From positions 28,826 through 92,825 of the forward strand of contig JBNLDW010000008.1 of NCBI GenBank assembly GCA_050304615.1: a DNA stretch of 64,000 bases. The letters run 5' to 3'. Numbering within the stretch: position 1 is the first letter of the stretch; every line of letters starts with the position of its first letter. Below, one piece after another: positions 52,415 to 61,744 of this stretch. The notes under the pieces are model-generated. The model was not told the DNA's origin. It ran no database searches and saw only the letters and a program-made list of their open reading frames with translations. The stretch is from CBFDBF01 sp050304615. GTDB taxonomy: Bacteria; Pseudomonadota; Gammaproteobacteria; Chromatiales; Chromatiaceae. The position numbers were made by a program, and so were the translations under genes.

Positions 52415-53149
52415 ATGACAAAGAAGAGTGACAACAGTACCCGGCTGAAACAGGCTCGCGCCTTGGTGGCACAACTTGAGGCAGGTGACCATAGTGGTGC
52501 TGAGAAGATATTGGCAGAACTGTCTCCTCAATCTGATAGCGGTGATCTGTTTCATGAGGTTGGGCGTTTGACTAGAGAGCTGCATGACGCGATTAACGGC
52601 TTTCTGCTGGATGAGAAGGTCACCGAGCTGGCAGAGAAAGATATTCCGGATGCCGGGGAGAGGCTCCGCTATGTCATCACTATGACTGAGCAGTCGGCCA
52701 ATACCACCTTGAACCTGGTTGAGGACAGCATCCCCATGACAGATGAGTTGAGCGCCAAAGCCAATGCGCTCTCTGCAGAGTGGGAACGGTTCAGGGGGCG
52801 CGAACTTTCGGTGGATGATTTTCGCACGTTAAGTAGAGATTTGATCGAATTTTTAGGCCTGGTGGACAAGCACTCCGGACAGCTGCACAGAAATCTTACC
52901 GAGGTTCTGATGGCGCAGGGATTCCAGGATATCACCGGCCAGATCATCCGGCAGGTGATAAACCTGGTGAATGATGTTGAGGGAAAATTGGTGCAGTTGG
53001 TACGTATCTCCGGTGCTCATTTGCCGGATGTAAAGGTAAATCCAAAAGAAGTAGATATGGCAGGTCCGGCAGTACCCGGGGTCGAACAAGGTGAGATGAT
53101 CCAGGGTCAGGATGATGTTGATGATCTGCTATCTAGTCTGGGGTTTTAG
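52415..53149 (+). CDS. cheZ: CheZ, CheY phosphatase
   Basis: A 244-residue helical protein that dephosphorylates CheY. The catalytic region is LMAQGFQDITGQIIRQVINL, with the key Gln in QDITGQ. The C-terminal CheY-docking peptide DDVDDLLSSLGF is present. It lies between cheY and cheA, as usual in gammaproteobacteria. Confidence 0.93.
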   Translation: MTKKSDNSTRLKQARALVAQLEAGDHSGAEKILAELSPQSDSGDLFHEVGRLTRELHDAINGFLLDEKVTELAEKDIPDAGERLRYVITMTEQSANTTLNLVEDSIPMTDELSAKANALSAEWERFRGRELSVDDFRTLSRDLIEFLGLVDKHSGQLHRNLTEVLMAQGFQDITGQIIRQVINLVNDVEGKLVQLVRISGAHLPDVKVNPKEVDMAGPAVPGVEQGEMIQGQDDVDDLLSSLGF

Positions 53150-53152
53150 AAA

Positions 53153-55180
53153 ATGGCTATTGATACCAATGATGAGATCCTACAAGACTTTCTGGTAGAG
53201 GCCGGAGAGATTCTTGAGCAGTTAGGTGAGCAGCTGATCGATCTAGAGCAGCGGCCAGAGGACTATGATCTGCTGAATGCGGTATTTCGTGGGTTTCATA
53301 CCATCAAGGGCGGTGCTGGTTTTCTCGCGATTGATGCATTGGTACAGGTCTGCCACAGGTCAGAGGATGTATTTAATGTCCTGCGTCAGGGGCAGCGTGC
53401 GGTAGATGCAAAATTGATGGATGTTGTGCTGCAAGTGGTTGATGTGGTGAACGATATGTTTGCTGCCGTACGGGATGGCGAGGATCCAGAGCCGGCAGAC
53501 CAGGCGCTACTGGATACACTGCGCCAGCTTTCGATACCGGAGAATGAGGAGGCAGAAGAAGAGGCGGAAGATGAGCAAGAGGAGGAAGTGGTAGAGGAGG
53601 TTGCTACAGAACTGGAATCAGATGCGGCAACAGCCGCTGCTGAGAGTGATGAGATAACTGAAGAGGAGTTTGATGCACTGCTGGATGAGTTGCATGGTAA
53701 GGGCAAGCATGGCGGTGTGCCAGCAGCCGAGCCTAAACCGGCTGTCGCCGCCCCTACAGACAATGATGAGATAACGGAAGATGAATTTGAGGCGCTCTTG
53801 GATGAGCTGCATGGCAAGGGGAAACACAGTGGTGTTCCCAAGGTTGAGGTAGCCGCGAAGCCTGAGAAAAAGTCGGCAGTAGTAGCCGAGGTGAAACCGG
53901 AGAAAGCTGACGAGCCGAAAAAACAGGCGAAGAAGGTTATGCCGAAGAAGGCCATGCCGACTAAAGAGGCGGCGGCGGATCAGGCAGCCAAGAAGCCGCC
54001 GGTTAAGGCGGCTGAGAGTAACATAAGGGTTGATACCGCCACACTGGACAAGATTATGAATATGGTCGGTGAGCTGGTGCTGGTCAGGAACCGTATGACC
54101 AACCTGAAGGCGTTGATCAATGACGAGCGGATGGCAACTGCTGTGGCCAACCTTGATTTGGTTACATCGGATCTTCAGAACTCGGTTATGAAGACCAGGA
54201 TGTTACCGGTTAAAAAAGTATTTGGCCGCTTCCCCCGGGTGGTAAGAGATCTGGCCCGCACCTTGAAGAAAGAGATTGATCTGGAGATGGAGGGTGAGGA
54301 AACAGATCTGGACAAGAATCTGGTCGAGGCATTGGCCGATCCAATGGTGCATCTGGTACGTAATGCCGTGGATCATGGGATTGAATCACCAGAGGAGCGG
54401 GAAAAGGCCGGGAAGTCACGCAAGGGTCTGGTGGTTCTGTCGGCGTCGCAGGAGGGGGATCATATCCTTTTGACTATAAGTGATGATGGCAAGGGCATGG
54501 ATGCCGATGTCTTGCGTACGCTAGCGGTCGAGAGGGGGATGATGGATGCAGAGGCGGCGGAACGCCTTAGTGATAAAGATTGTTATAACCTCATATTTCA
54601 GCCTGGATTTTCGACCAAGAAAGAGATCTCGGATGTCTCTGGACGTGGTGTAGGTATGGATGTGGTGAAGACTGGTATCGCCAAGATCAACGGAATAGTG
54701 GATATAGATTCCGTACTTGGGAAGGGCAGTTTGATAACCATCAAATTACCTCTGACCCTGGCTATTCTACCAACCCTTATGGTGCTGCTCGGTGAGCAGC
54801 CTTTTGCTTTGCCACTATCAAGTGTGGTCGAGATATTTGACCTTGATTTAAGTAATTCTAATGTAGTTGATGGCCAGCTTACGATTATGCTGCGGGAACA
54901 TGCGCTACCACTTTTTTATCTACGCAAGTGGTTAGTGCCAGGTGATAGTGGGCAGGATACTGATAGCAAAGGACATGTGGTAGTCGTCAATGTCGGTGGT
55001 ATGCAGGCCGGTTTGGTTGTGGATCATCTTGTTGGCCAAGAGGAGGTGGTCATCAAGCCGTTGGGTGCTATGTTGCAGGGAGTGGATGGTATGGCCGGGG
55101 CAACCATAACAGGTGATGGCAAGATTGCCCTTATATTGGATATCTCAGGGTTATTACAGAAGTATGCACACCGTGTTTAA
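53153..55180 (+). CDS. cheA: CheA, chemotaxis histidine kinase with FliM-like linker repeats
   Basis: A 675-residue kinase. The HPt domain holds phospho-His49 (FHTIKGGAGFL). Residues 130-290 are a low-complexity acidic, then Ala/Lys-rich linker with no recognisable P2 domain. It contains two copies of DEITEEEFDALLDELHGKGK (166-190 and 205-229). Dimerisation (TLDKIMNMVGELVLVRN), ATPase (HLVRNAVDHGIE, GRGVGMDV) and CheW-like regulatory domains follow. The repeats resemble the CheY-docking EIDALL peptide of FliM and may replace P2; that is inference. Three bp behind cheZ. Confidence 0.93.
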   Translation: MAIDTNDEILQDFLVEAGEILEQLGEQLIDLEQRPEDYDLLNAVFRGFHTIKGGAGFLAIDALVQVCHRSEDVFNVLRQGQRAVDAKLMDVVLQVVDVVNDMFAAVRDGEDPEPADQALLDTLRQLSIPENEEAEEEAEDEQEEEVVEEVATELESDAATAAAESDEITEEEFDALLDELHGKGKHGGVPAAEPKPAVAAPTDNDEITEDEFEALLDELHGKGKHSGVPKVEVAAKPEKKSAVVAEVKPEKADEPKKQAKKVMPKKAMPTKEAAADQAAKKPPVKAAESNIRVDTATLDKIMNMVGELVLVRNRMTNLKALINDERMATAVANLDLVTSDLQNSVMKTRMLPVKKVFGRFPRVVRDLARTLKKEIDLEMEGEETDLDKNLVEALADPMVHLVRNAVDHGIESPEEREKAGKSRKGLVVLSASQEGDHILLTISDDGKGMDADVLRTLAVERGMMDAEAAERLSDKDCYNLIFQPGFSTKKEISDVSGRGVGMDVVKTGIAKINGIVDIDSVLGKGSLITIKLPLTLAILPTLMVLLGEQPFALPLSSVVEIFDLDLSNSNVVDGQLTIMLREHALPLFYLRKWLVPGDSGQDTDSKGHVVVVNVGGMQAGLVVDHLVGQEEVVIKPLGAMLQGVDGMAGATITGDGKIALILDISGLLQKYAHRV

Positions 55181-55210
55181 TGTGTCAGTTTGCCAAACGA
55201 GAGAGTACTT

Positions 55211-56269
55211 ATGAGTAGCATGGTGCGAGTACTTATTGTTGATGATTCGGCTTTTTTCTGCCACCGAATATCTGAGATGTTGTCCCGCCACCCGGATATA
55301 GAGGTCATTGGAGTGGCCCATGATGGGCTAGATGCGTTACAGCAGACGCACAAGCTTAAGCCAGACGTTATCACCATGGATGTAGAGATGCCGACAATGG
55401 ATGGCATTGTCGCGGCTAGACGGATAATGGCTGAGGTGCCAACCAAAATTTTGATGCTATCTGCCCTGACCAGGGAGGGGGCTAGGGCGACACTTGAGGC
55501 GCTAGATGCAGGCGCTGTAGATTTTCTGCCAAAACAGCCGGAAGGTATTGGGCAGGGGAATGAGTCTCTAGAACAGATGCTGGTGCAGCGGGTGTTGGCC
55601 CTTGCTCAAAATAGAAGGCGCATCAAGACTACTCCAGAGATAACAAGGGATATAACGTCCAGGCTTAAACCTGCGATCAGGGAGCGCGCACCGCATGCCG
55701 GTGGTTATGACTTGGTTGCCATTGGAGCGTCTACTGGGGGCCCGGTTGCGGTACAGGGCTTGCTGTCGACACTGCCGGGTGATTTCCCTTTACCGATAGT
55801 AATCGTTGTGCATATGCCGGCTAGTTTTACTCCCGCCTTTGCCGAGCGTATGAATGGTCTCTGTAGTATTGGGATAAAGGAGGCCGTGGATGGAGATATT
55901 CTTACTCCAGGCAACGCCTATCTGGCGCCAGGAGGAAAACAGATGCTGCTGGAGCGTCGCCGCAGCAGTGCCACTATACGGATTGAGGAGAGCAAGCAGG
56001 GGCAGATATACCGGCCATGTGTAGATGTCACATTTGAGTCTGCTGCCCAGGCATTTCCAGGATCTGTTCTTGCTATTGTGCTTACTGGAATGGGATCAGA
56101 CGGTATGCAGGGGGCCAAGCTACTGAACCAAGGTGGATCTACTATTTGGTCGCAAGATGAAGAGAGTTGTGTGGTCTACGGTATGCCCCAAGCGGTAGAG
56201 CGTGCTGGTGTCTCAGATCGGGTTTTGCCGCTGCAGCAGATAGGTCCGGCTTTAGGCAAGGTGCATTGA
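55211..56269 (+). CDS. cheB: CheB, chemoreceptor methylesterase
   Basis: A 352-residue receptor demethylase/deamidase. The receiver domain has phospho-acceptor Asp57 (VITMDVEMPTMDG); the esterase domain has the catalytic Ser in IGASTGGPVAV, His in VVHMPASFT and Asp in GMGSDGMQGA. ATG 55211 gives MSSMVRVLIVDDSAFF as in relatives; TTG 55190 is less likely. No cheR lies in the window, so receptor methylation must be encoded elsewhere. Confidence 0.93.
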   Translation: MSSMVRVLIVDDSAFFCHRISEMLSRHPDIEVIGVAHDGLDALQQTHKLKPDVITMDVEMPTMDGIVAARRIMAEVPTKILMLSALTREGARATLEALDAGAVDFLPKQPEGIGQGNESLEQMLVQRVLALAQNRRRIKTTPEITRDITSRLKPAIRERAPHAGGYDLVAIGASTGGPVAVQGLLSTLPGDFPLPIVIVVHMPASFTPAFAERMNGLCSIGIKEAVDGDILTPGNAYLAPGGKQMLLERRRSSATIRIEESKQGQIYRPCVDVTFESAAQAFPGSVLAIVLTGMGSDGMQGAKLLNQGGSTIWSQDEESCVVYGMPQAVERAGVSDRVLPLQQIGPALGKVH

Positions 56270-56270
56270 G

Positions 56271-57011
56271 ATGGATCTCCTGAGCATCTTAGGAGTTATC
56301 CTGGCCTTTGGAGCAATCCTGATGGGAAATTCCCTGGAAGGCGGCCATGTTGATGCGCTGATAAATGGGCCGGCCATGGTTATTGTCTCCGGCGGGACGG
56401 TTGGAGCCATCTTGTTGCAGACACCAATATCTGTATTTATTCATGCAATACGCACTGCAGGCAGTGTATTTATGCCACCCCGTATAGAGATTGCCCCGGC
56501 TATCAAGAAGATTGTTCAGTGGAGTGGTGTAGCTAGAAAAGAGGGGCTATTAGGGCTGGAGAGGATTACCGAAAAAGAGCCTGATTTGTTCATACGGAAA
56601 GGGATGGAATTGTTGGTTGATGGCAGCGAGCCCGAGGTGATACGCGCTATCATGGATGTGGATCTAGAGACCCGGGAACAGCATGATCTGCAGGCGGCCA
56701 GAGTATTTGAGTCGATGGGTGGTTACTCCCCGACTATCGGGATCATCGGTGCGGTAATGGGGCTGATCCATGTAATGCAGAATTTGGCCGATCCAAGCCG
56801 CCTCGGTAGTGGCATTGCTACCGCTTTTGTAGCTACGATCTACGGCGTTGGTTTGGCCAATCTATTCCTCCTTCCATTTGGTAATAAATTGAAATCTCTG
56901 GCTATGGAGAAAGCGCATTATCGGGAGATGATTATCGAGGGGATTATCTCTATCGCTGAGGGAGAGAACCCACGTTACATAGAATCCAAGCTGCAGGGAT
57001 ACCTGAAGTAG
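56271..57011 (+). CDS. motC: MotC, MotA-like flagellar stator protein
   Basis: A 246-residue stator subunit with four membrane helices (LLSILGVILAFGAILMG at the start, two near 145-200). The cytoplasmic loop carries RKEGLLGLERI, and MGGYSPTIGIIGAVMGLIHVM lines the ion channel. It pairs with the next gene. Placement between cheB and motD matches the second stator set of Pseudomonas. Confidence 0.92.
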   Translation: MDLLSILGVILAFGAILMGNSLEGGHVDALINGPAMVIVSGGTVGAILLQTPISVFIHAIRTAGSVFMPPRIEIAPAIKKIVQWSGVARKEGLLGLERITEKEPDLFIRKGMELLVDGSEPEVIRAIMDVDLETREQHDLQAARVFESMGGYSPTIGIIGAVMGLIHVMQNLADPSRLGSGIATAFVATIYGVGLANLFLLPFGNKLKSLAMEKAHYREMIIEGIISIAEGENPRYIESKLQGYLK

Positions 57012-57026
57012 GGTAGCAGTGTCGAC

Positions 57027-57914
57027 ATGGCGCGTAAGAGACGACAGATAGAGCCAGAGAATCATGAGCGCTGGTTGGTATCATATGCCGACTTCATAAC
57101 CCTATTGTTTGCTTTTTTTGTGGTGATGTACTCAATCTCCTCAGTCAATGATGGCAAGTACAGGGTTCTCTCTAACACCCTGACAGATGCGTTTGTTGCC
57201 CCTGCACAGAGTGATGATCCGATCCAGGTAGGTGAGGAGGTGCGTACCATGGTTCCAGTGGCAGGCGAATTTGCATCTCCAGAAGCAGAGGCGGAGGCCA
57301 CGGATAAATCTCTTGATAGCGAGCAGACAGAGGAGGGTGCGGCAGAGGAGGATGCGGCAAAGGAGGGTGCGGCAGAGGAGGATGCGAAACAAGATGAGCA
57401 ACAACCACTGCCGGAGCCAGAGACAGAACCGATATTTCCGAGTACTGCAGAGACGATAATAAACCTACAATCCGCGCTAGATCCATTTATTGATCAGAAT
57501 CTGGTCAATATCATAAAAAGTGAGCGCGGGATTGAGGTGGAGATGCGGAGCAAGATGCTGTTTGAGAGCGGCAGTGCGAGACTCTCACGAGATGCGGTCG
57601 CAGCACTGCGCAATGTGACGGCGATCATCGCTCCGCTGCCAAACCAGATTCAGGTAGAGGGGCATACCGACAACGTACCAATTCAGACTATTGCATTCCC
57701 CTCTAACTGGGAGCTCTCGGCGGCACGGGCTGCTAGCGTGGTGCATCTGTTTACGCGATTCGGTGTCGATGCTACTCGTATGTCGGCCATAGGTTATGGT
57801 GAGTATCAAGCGGTGGGTGATAACAATAGTGAGGAGGGTAGACAGAAGAACCGGCGGGTATCAATCATCATTTTGACTGCGCCTAAGGCAAGGCAGAAGG
57901 GTGGTGGTAGATGA
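57027..57914 (+). CDS. motD: MotD, MotB-like flagellar stator protein
   Basis: A 295-residue stator partner with one membrane helix (VSYADFITLLFAFFVVMYSI) carrying the ion-binding Asp, and a C-terminal OmpA-like peptidoglycan-binding domain (VEGHTDNVPIQTIAFPSNWELSAARA cut short here: key residues GHTDN and NWELSAARA). Between them is a Glu/Ala-rich periplasmic linker with a tandem 10-residue repeat (EGAAEEDAAK). Its stop overlaps the parA start by 4 bp. Confidence 0.92.
   Translation: MARKRRQIEPENHERWLVSYADFITLLFAFFVVMYSISSVNDGKYRVLSNTLTDAFVAPAQSDDPIQVGEEVRTMVPVAGEFASPEAEAEATDKSLDSEQTEEGAAEEDAAKEGAAEEDAKQDEQQPLPEPETEPIFPSTAETIINLQSALDPFIDQNLVNIIKSERGIEVEMRSKMLFESGSARLSRDAVAALRNVTAIIAPLPNQIQVEGHTDNVPIQTIAFPSNWELSAARAASVVHLFTRFGVDATRMSAIGYGEYQAVGDNNSEEGRQKNRRVSIIILTAPKARQKGGGR
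57333..57392 (+). repeat. 30-bp tandem repeat inside motD
   Basis: Two 30-bp units (57333-57362 and 57363-57392) code for EGAAEEDAAK and EGAAEEDAKQ in the flexible linker of MotD. In frame, so only linker length varies. Confidence 0.85.
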
Positions 57915-58711
57915 AGATCTGGAGTATTTCCAACCAAAAAGGCGGGGTAGGAAAGACCACAACAGCCGTGACCCTTGGTGGATTGTTGGCCAGTTCCGGG
58001 ATGCGAACCCTGCTGGTGGATATTGACCCACAAGGTTCTATGACCAGCTATTTTCGCTATGACCCGGAAGGGATGGAGAGTAGCACCTACTCGATATTCA
58101 AGGCCAAAATGGAGCAGCGGAAGGTCGACCCCAGCTCATTGCTATGTACTACCGGAATCGAAGGGCTCGAGCTGTTTCCGGCATCGGTGGCGTTGGCCAC
58201 CTTGGATCGTCAGGCAGGCAAACTTGATGGTATGGGTTTGGTACTGCAGCAGGCACTGGGTACCCTGACTGATCGTTTTGATTACATCCTGATGGATTGC
58301 CCCCCAATGCTGGGGGTTCTGATGGTAAATGCACTTGCCGCATGTAACCATTTGATTATTCCGGTACAGACAGAATTCTTGGCCCTGAAGGGCCTAGAGC
58401 GGATGCTGCGCACCCTGGAGATGATCCTACGGGCCAGAACGGAACCGTTAAGCTACACCATTGTTCCTACTATGTTTGATTGTCGCACAAATGCCTCCAA
58501 AGATAGTCTGCGCATGTTGCGTGATACCTACCGGGAGTCACTCTGGAGCGAGGTGATTCCAGTGGATACAAACTTTCGTGAGGCCAGCCGTATCGGAGCG
58601 CCTGCCTCAATATGTTTCCCAGAGACCCATGGTGTTATTGCCTATAGTAAGTTGTTAGTGTTTCTGCAGCAGGGCAAGGAGAGTGGATTGCAGCGAGAGG
58701 TTACAGCATGA
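57911..58711 (+). CDS. parC: ParC-type ParA ATPase for chemotaxis array placement
   Basis: A 266-residue ParA-family ATPase with Walker A KGGVGKTTTAVTL, LLVDIDPQGSMTSYF and MDCPPMLGVLMVNA. In Vibrio and Pseudomonas the homologue inside this cluster (ParC) localises chemoreceptor arrays to the pole. It overlaps motD and the next gene by 4 bp each. No parB or centromere-like sites are nearby, which argues against plasmid or chromosome partition. Confidence 0.85.
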   Translation: MKIWSISNQKGGVGKTTTAVTLGGLLASSGMRTLLVDIDPQGSMTSYFRYDPEGMESSTYSIFKAKMEQRKVDPSSLLCTTGIEGLELFPASVALATLDRQAGKLDGMGLVLQQALGTLTDRFDYILMDCPPMLGVLMVNALAACNHLIIPVQTEFLALKGLERMLRTLEMILRARTEPLSYTIVPTMFDCRTNASKDSLRMLRDTYRESLWSEVIPVDTNFREASRIGAPASICFPETHGVIAYSKLLVFLQQGKESGLQREVTA

Positions 58712-59361
58712 CATCGCAGAAGGAGAGCCAAAGGACAGGCTTAGCCGAGCCAGAACAAGTCGTCTTTGACTACCTCGATCTTTTGCTCAGAGAGGTGAAT
58801 GCGGAACAGTCTGAGGTAGAGGCAGCTGTTGCACCAGTAGTAGAGATAAGGCCAGATGTGGCTCCGCCAGAGGAACAGTCCGCTGAGGTTGAACCAACGT
58901 TGCCGGATTGGGCAAATGAGCCCTTTCAGGCCCTCATATACAGGGTGCAAGGGGTGACTATGGCTGTGCCACTATTGTTGCTGGACGGCATCATTAAGTG
59001 GGAGGAGGATGCGGTTCCAATGCCGTGGCAGCCAGAGTGGCATATGGGAGTACTACCATATCGCGACAAGCAGATGGTGGTAGTAGATAGTGTCAAGCTG
59101 TTGATGCCGGACGAGTTTGCCGAAGAACCGGCTACACGGGAAAGAGGAAGCCATATCCTGGTGATTGGTGATGGCCGCTGGGGCTTGGCCTGCGACAGCC
59201 TAGCTAAGCCAGTTCTCCTGCATAGAGATGAAGTTCAGTGGAGCGGACAAAATCCAGAGAGAGCCTGGGCGATAGGCACTGTGATAGAGAGGTTGTGTGT
59301 CTTACTAGATGTTGCGGCAGTCGAGGATGTGATCGGGCACGAAAAATGCAGGATGGAATAG
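58708..59361 (+). CDS. parP: ParP-like protein with CheW-type domain
   Basis: A 217-residue protein. The N-terminal ~70 residues are acidic and Pro-rich; the C-terminal ~140 form a CheW-like domain (FQALIYRVQGVTMAVPLLLL ... LVIGDGRWGLACDSLAKPVL). ParP proteins of Vibrio link ParC to the array through such a domain. It overlaps parC by 4 bp and lies just before cheW, as expected. Confidence 0.82.
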   Translation: MTSQKESQRTGLAEPEQVVFDYLDLLLREVNAEQSEVEAAVAPVVEIRPDVAPPEEQSAEVEPTLPDWANEPFQALIYRVQGVTMAVPLLLLDGIIKWEEDAVPMPWQPEWHMGVLPYRDKQMVVVDSVKLLMPDEFAEEPATRERGSHILVIGDGRWGLACDSLAKPVLLHRDEVQWSGQNPERAWAIGTVIERLCVLLDVAAVEDVIGHEKCRME

Positions 59362-59426
59362 GTACTCGTACCTGAGTGTCAGGGATTTGACGCTGTTCTG
59401 AGAGGGTTACATTTTTAGGAGTAAAT

Positions 59427-59903
59427 ATGGCTACAGACGAAGTATTAGAGGACGATCAAGCGATGCGATTGCTGGTGTTTAGGCTGGAGGATGAGGCCTA
59501 CGGCGTCAATGTTATGCATGTGCAGGAGGTTCTACGAATCAGTGAAATTGCCCCTGTTCCCGGAGCCCCTGAATATGTGCTTGGTATAATAAACCTGCGC
59601 GGAAGCGTGGTTACTGTTATTGATACCCGCCTCCGTTTTGGCCTTCCAGTTGGCGAGACAGACGATGACAGTCGTATTGTTGTCATAGAAAGCGAGCAGC
59701 AGGTAGTTGGGATTTTGGTGGATAGCGTAGCCGAGGTTGTGGATCTGCGTACGTCACAGATCGATGCTGCTCCAAATGTTGGTAATGAGGAGAGCTCGCG
59801 CTATATCCAGGGTGTTGCCACACTGGATGATACCTTGCTGATTGTAGTGGATCTGAATAAGTTGTTGACGGAGAGTGAATGGACTGAGGTGGGGATGCTT
59901 TAA
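59427..59903 (+). CDS. cheW: CheW, chemotaxis coupling protein
   Basis: A 158-residue coupling protein that links receptors to CheA: RLEDEAYGVNVMHVQEVLRI, VLGIINLRGSVVTVIDTRLR, VGILVDSVAEVVDL and GVATLDDTLLIVVDLNKLL. Complete. A clean ribosome site (TTAGGAG) precedes the ATG. Confidence 0.95.
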   Translation: MATDEVLEDDQAMRLLVFRLEDEAYGVNVMHVQEVLRISEIAPVPGAPEYVLGIINLRGSVVTVIDTRLRFGLPVGETDDDSRIVVIESEQQVVGILVDSVAEVVDLRTSQIDAAPNVGNEESSRYIQGVATLDDTLLIVVDLNKLLTESEWTEVGML

Positions 59904-59973
59904 GCTGGAGCAGTGCAATGAGATTTAGTGAATTCAGTCATACTGCGCACAAAATTGCTATAGGGATTGCGTG

Positions 59974-60144
59974 ATGGCGGATATCCGTGAACCTACGCCT
60001 ATAAAACCGATCTGGCCAGCAAGGCCGGAGAGACATGTGGAGAAACGAAAGCAGCGAGAGCAGCATAGGCATGAGGAGATGGATAAAAGGCAGAAGGGCA
60101 GAAGGCAATCCGACAAACGTTCCCGTATTGATGACTTTGCTTGA
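59974..60144 (+). CDS. 56-residue basic protein in the chemotaxis cluster
   Basis: A short gene between cheW and the DUF2802 gene. The product starts MADIREPTPIKPIWPARP and continues with a highly charged, Lys/Arg/Glu-rich helix that ends RIDDFA; no membrane helix. The frame is tightly placed: 70 bp after cheW and 12 bp before the DUF2802 start. I recall similar small ORFs in this position in other gammaproteobacterial clusters, but cannot check. The Pro-rich start with PIWPARPER suggests a partner-binding peptide. Function unknown. Confidence 0.6.
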   Translation: MADIREPTPIKPIWPARPERHVEKRKQREQHRHEEMDKRQKGRRQSDKRSRIDDFA

Positions 60145-60156
60145 GAGGTGAGTACT

Positions 60157-60579
60157 ATGAGTATGTTCTGGATAGTGACAATGCCAATAGCCTCTATTGT
60201 AGTAGTTGCTGTAGTGTTGCTTGCAGGCACCCTGCGTAGGCAGCGCCGCCGCATAAGCGGGATGGAGGGGCAAATTGAACACCTGGTGTCCAGCCTGAAT
60301 GCTATCTGTGCCAGTGCAGTCTGTGTTGATAGGAGAGTGGTTCAGTTAGAGCGCGTAGGGAGGGAGATGCGGCATCGCCAGGAGAACATCGAGACCCATC
60401 ATAATCCTGGTGATCGTCCGTATGGTGAGGCGATTCAGATGGTACATCAGGGTGCTGCAAAGTCGCGTTTGGTGGAAGAGTTAGGCTTGAGTAGGAGTGA
60501 GGCTGAGCTGCTGGTAACGCTCCATGGAGGGGCAAATGTGAATAACCCAGATACCCACAACAGAGCCAGTTTTTCGTAA
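60157..60579 (+). CDS. DUF2802 protein, end of chemotaxis cluster
   Basis: A 140-residue protein with one N-terminal membrane helix (IASIVVVAVVLLAGTL), a coiled middle (MEGQIEHLVSSLNAICASAV, RVVQLERVGREMRHRQENIE) and a conserved C-terminal motif AIQMVHQGAAKSRLVEELGL then RSEAELLVTLHG, typical of DUF2802. The same gene closes this cluster in Pseudomonas. ATG 60157 is preferred over GTG 60148 because of the GAGAGG upstream. Role unknown; helix-turn-helix-like C terminus. Confidence 0.85.
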   Translation: MSMFWIVTMPIASIVVVAVVLLAGTLRRQRRRISGMEGQIEHLVSSLNAICASAVCVDRRVVQLERVGREMRHRQENIETHHNPGDRPYGEAIQMVHQGAAKSRLVEELGLSRSEAELLVTLHGGANVNNPDTHNRASFS

Positions 60580-60807
60580 ATCCAGGAAGATCGTCTGTTT
60601 TTTGTGTAACCTCCCTCATTTTTTTCTTATTTATGCCGCATACGGTCGTTTATACCGCACTATGTTGGTGGTGGGTTTATAACATTGCGTCAGTGCTGGT
60701 ATTTGATGGCGTTGTATGGTGAATCTATAGTTGCGAGATTGTATCGGTTCGTCCTTGGACTGAACTGAATCCGCGGTTTTGAATCTGCGTTGGTGTTAGG
60801 TGTATAC

Positions 60808-61644
60808 CTATTTCTCTGCTGTCAGGTAACAGATCCATCCTGCTTCAGCCTCTCCCTTTGCTGTTGGTTTGAATTCACCATCAGGTTCTCCATCTTTGTC
60901 CCATCCTTGCCAATAGACAGTGACCTTGCTGAAGTTACACTCTTTTAACAGATCCTGTATTTCAGGCAGGATCCAGAGTCGCCAATCATAGCGGAATGCT
61001 TGCTCTATTTTGGATCCATCGCTGAAGGCAAAGTGAATGTTACAGATAAGGTTATGAGATATCGGGTCAAAGCTCTCCTGCTCCCAGGTATAGGTGAAAT
61101 CACCATCCTCAATCTCCTGCTCTTCGCAGAGCTCATTAAATGATTCATATCCACCGTAGGCATCCAGAAAAAATATACCATCATCAGCCAGGCTGGAGTG
61201 AACCTGGCGAAAATAGTGTTTTAGGTCTTCGCGTTCCTTGAACAGCCAGTAGCTAAAATTCATTGCCAAGATAATCTCAGGGCTGTCAGTTTTAACTTCG
61301 AGGACGTTCTCTTGCAGTAGCTCAATCCGTTGCTGTTGCTCTGCTTTAAGCTTGCTTAGATTATTATCTTTACCCCACTTTAGTACCTCACCATCAATAT
61401 CAACCCCTATTGCGCGGTTGTTATTGTGTCGCTTCACCCATTCGCAGCAGACATTGGCAGTACCACAGAAATCCTCACGCAATATCTTTGCGCGGAAGCC
61501 GCGTAGCTGTTTGAATGTGTCGTTGACGAAATCAATCTCAGATGGCGCATACTGTACTGCCATCTCATAAAGCTTGTGCCGATCTGCCTTGGCAGCCTTA
61601 GTAACTCTCTTCTTTTTGTTTTTTTTCTCTTTTTTGCCAGCCAT
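60808..61644 (-). CDS. Class I SAM-dependent methyltransferase
   Basis: A 278-residue methyltransferase with an unusually Lys-rich N terminus (KKEKKNKKKRVTKAAKADRH). The Rossmann core has LREDFCGTANVCCEWVKRHN and GVDIDGEVLKWG for SAM binding, ILAMNFSYWLF at motif II, and FFLDAYGGYESF at a later strand. The substrate is not evident. The gap 60580-60807 between it and the chemotaxis cluster holds nothing recognised. Confidence 0.82.
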   Translation of the reverse strand: MAGKKEKKNKKKRVTKAAKADRHKLYEMAVQYAPSEIDFVNDTFKQLRGFRAKILREDFCGTANVCCEWVKRHNNNRAIGVDIDGEVLKWGKDNNLSKLKAEQQQRIELLQENVLEVKTDSPEIILAMNFSYWLFKEREDLKHYFRQVHSSLADDGIFFLDAYGGYESFNELCEEQEIEDGDFTYTWEQESFDPISHNLICNIHFAFSDGSKIEQAFRYDWRLWILPEIQDLLKECNFSKVTVYWQGWDKDGEPDGEFKPTAKGEAEAGWICYLTAEK

Positions 61645-61744
61645 ATGATGTTTACTCGTGGTAGATTGATACGCATATCCTAAGCTATATGCTCAGACTT
61701 ATAGCGCAGACTATACTTTAATTTATGGTGATACGGAACGATTG

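Noticed and set aside
53386..53955. 189-residue minus-strand frame rich in Ser
   Set aside because: It is the antisense of the acidic CheA linker; low complexity only.
57911..58711. Plasmid or chromosome partition ParA
   Set aside because: No ParB or parS-like sites nearby, and position and overlaps match the chemotaxis-array ParC of flagellar clusters.
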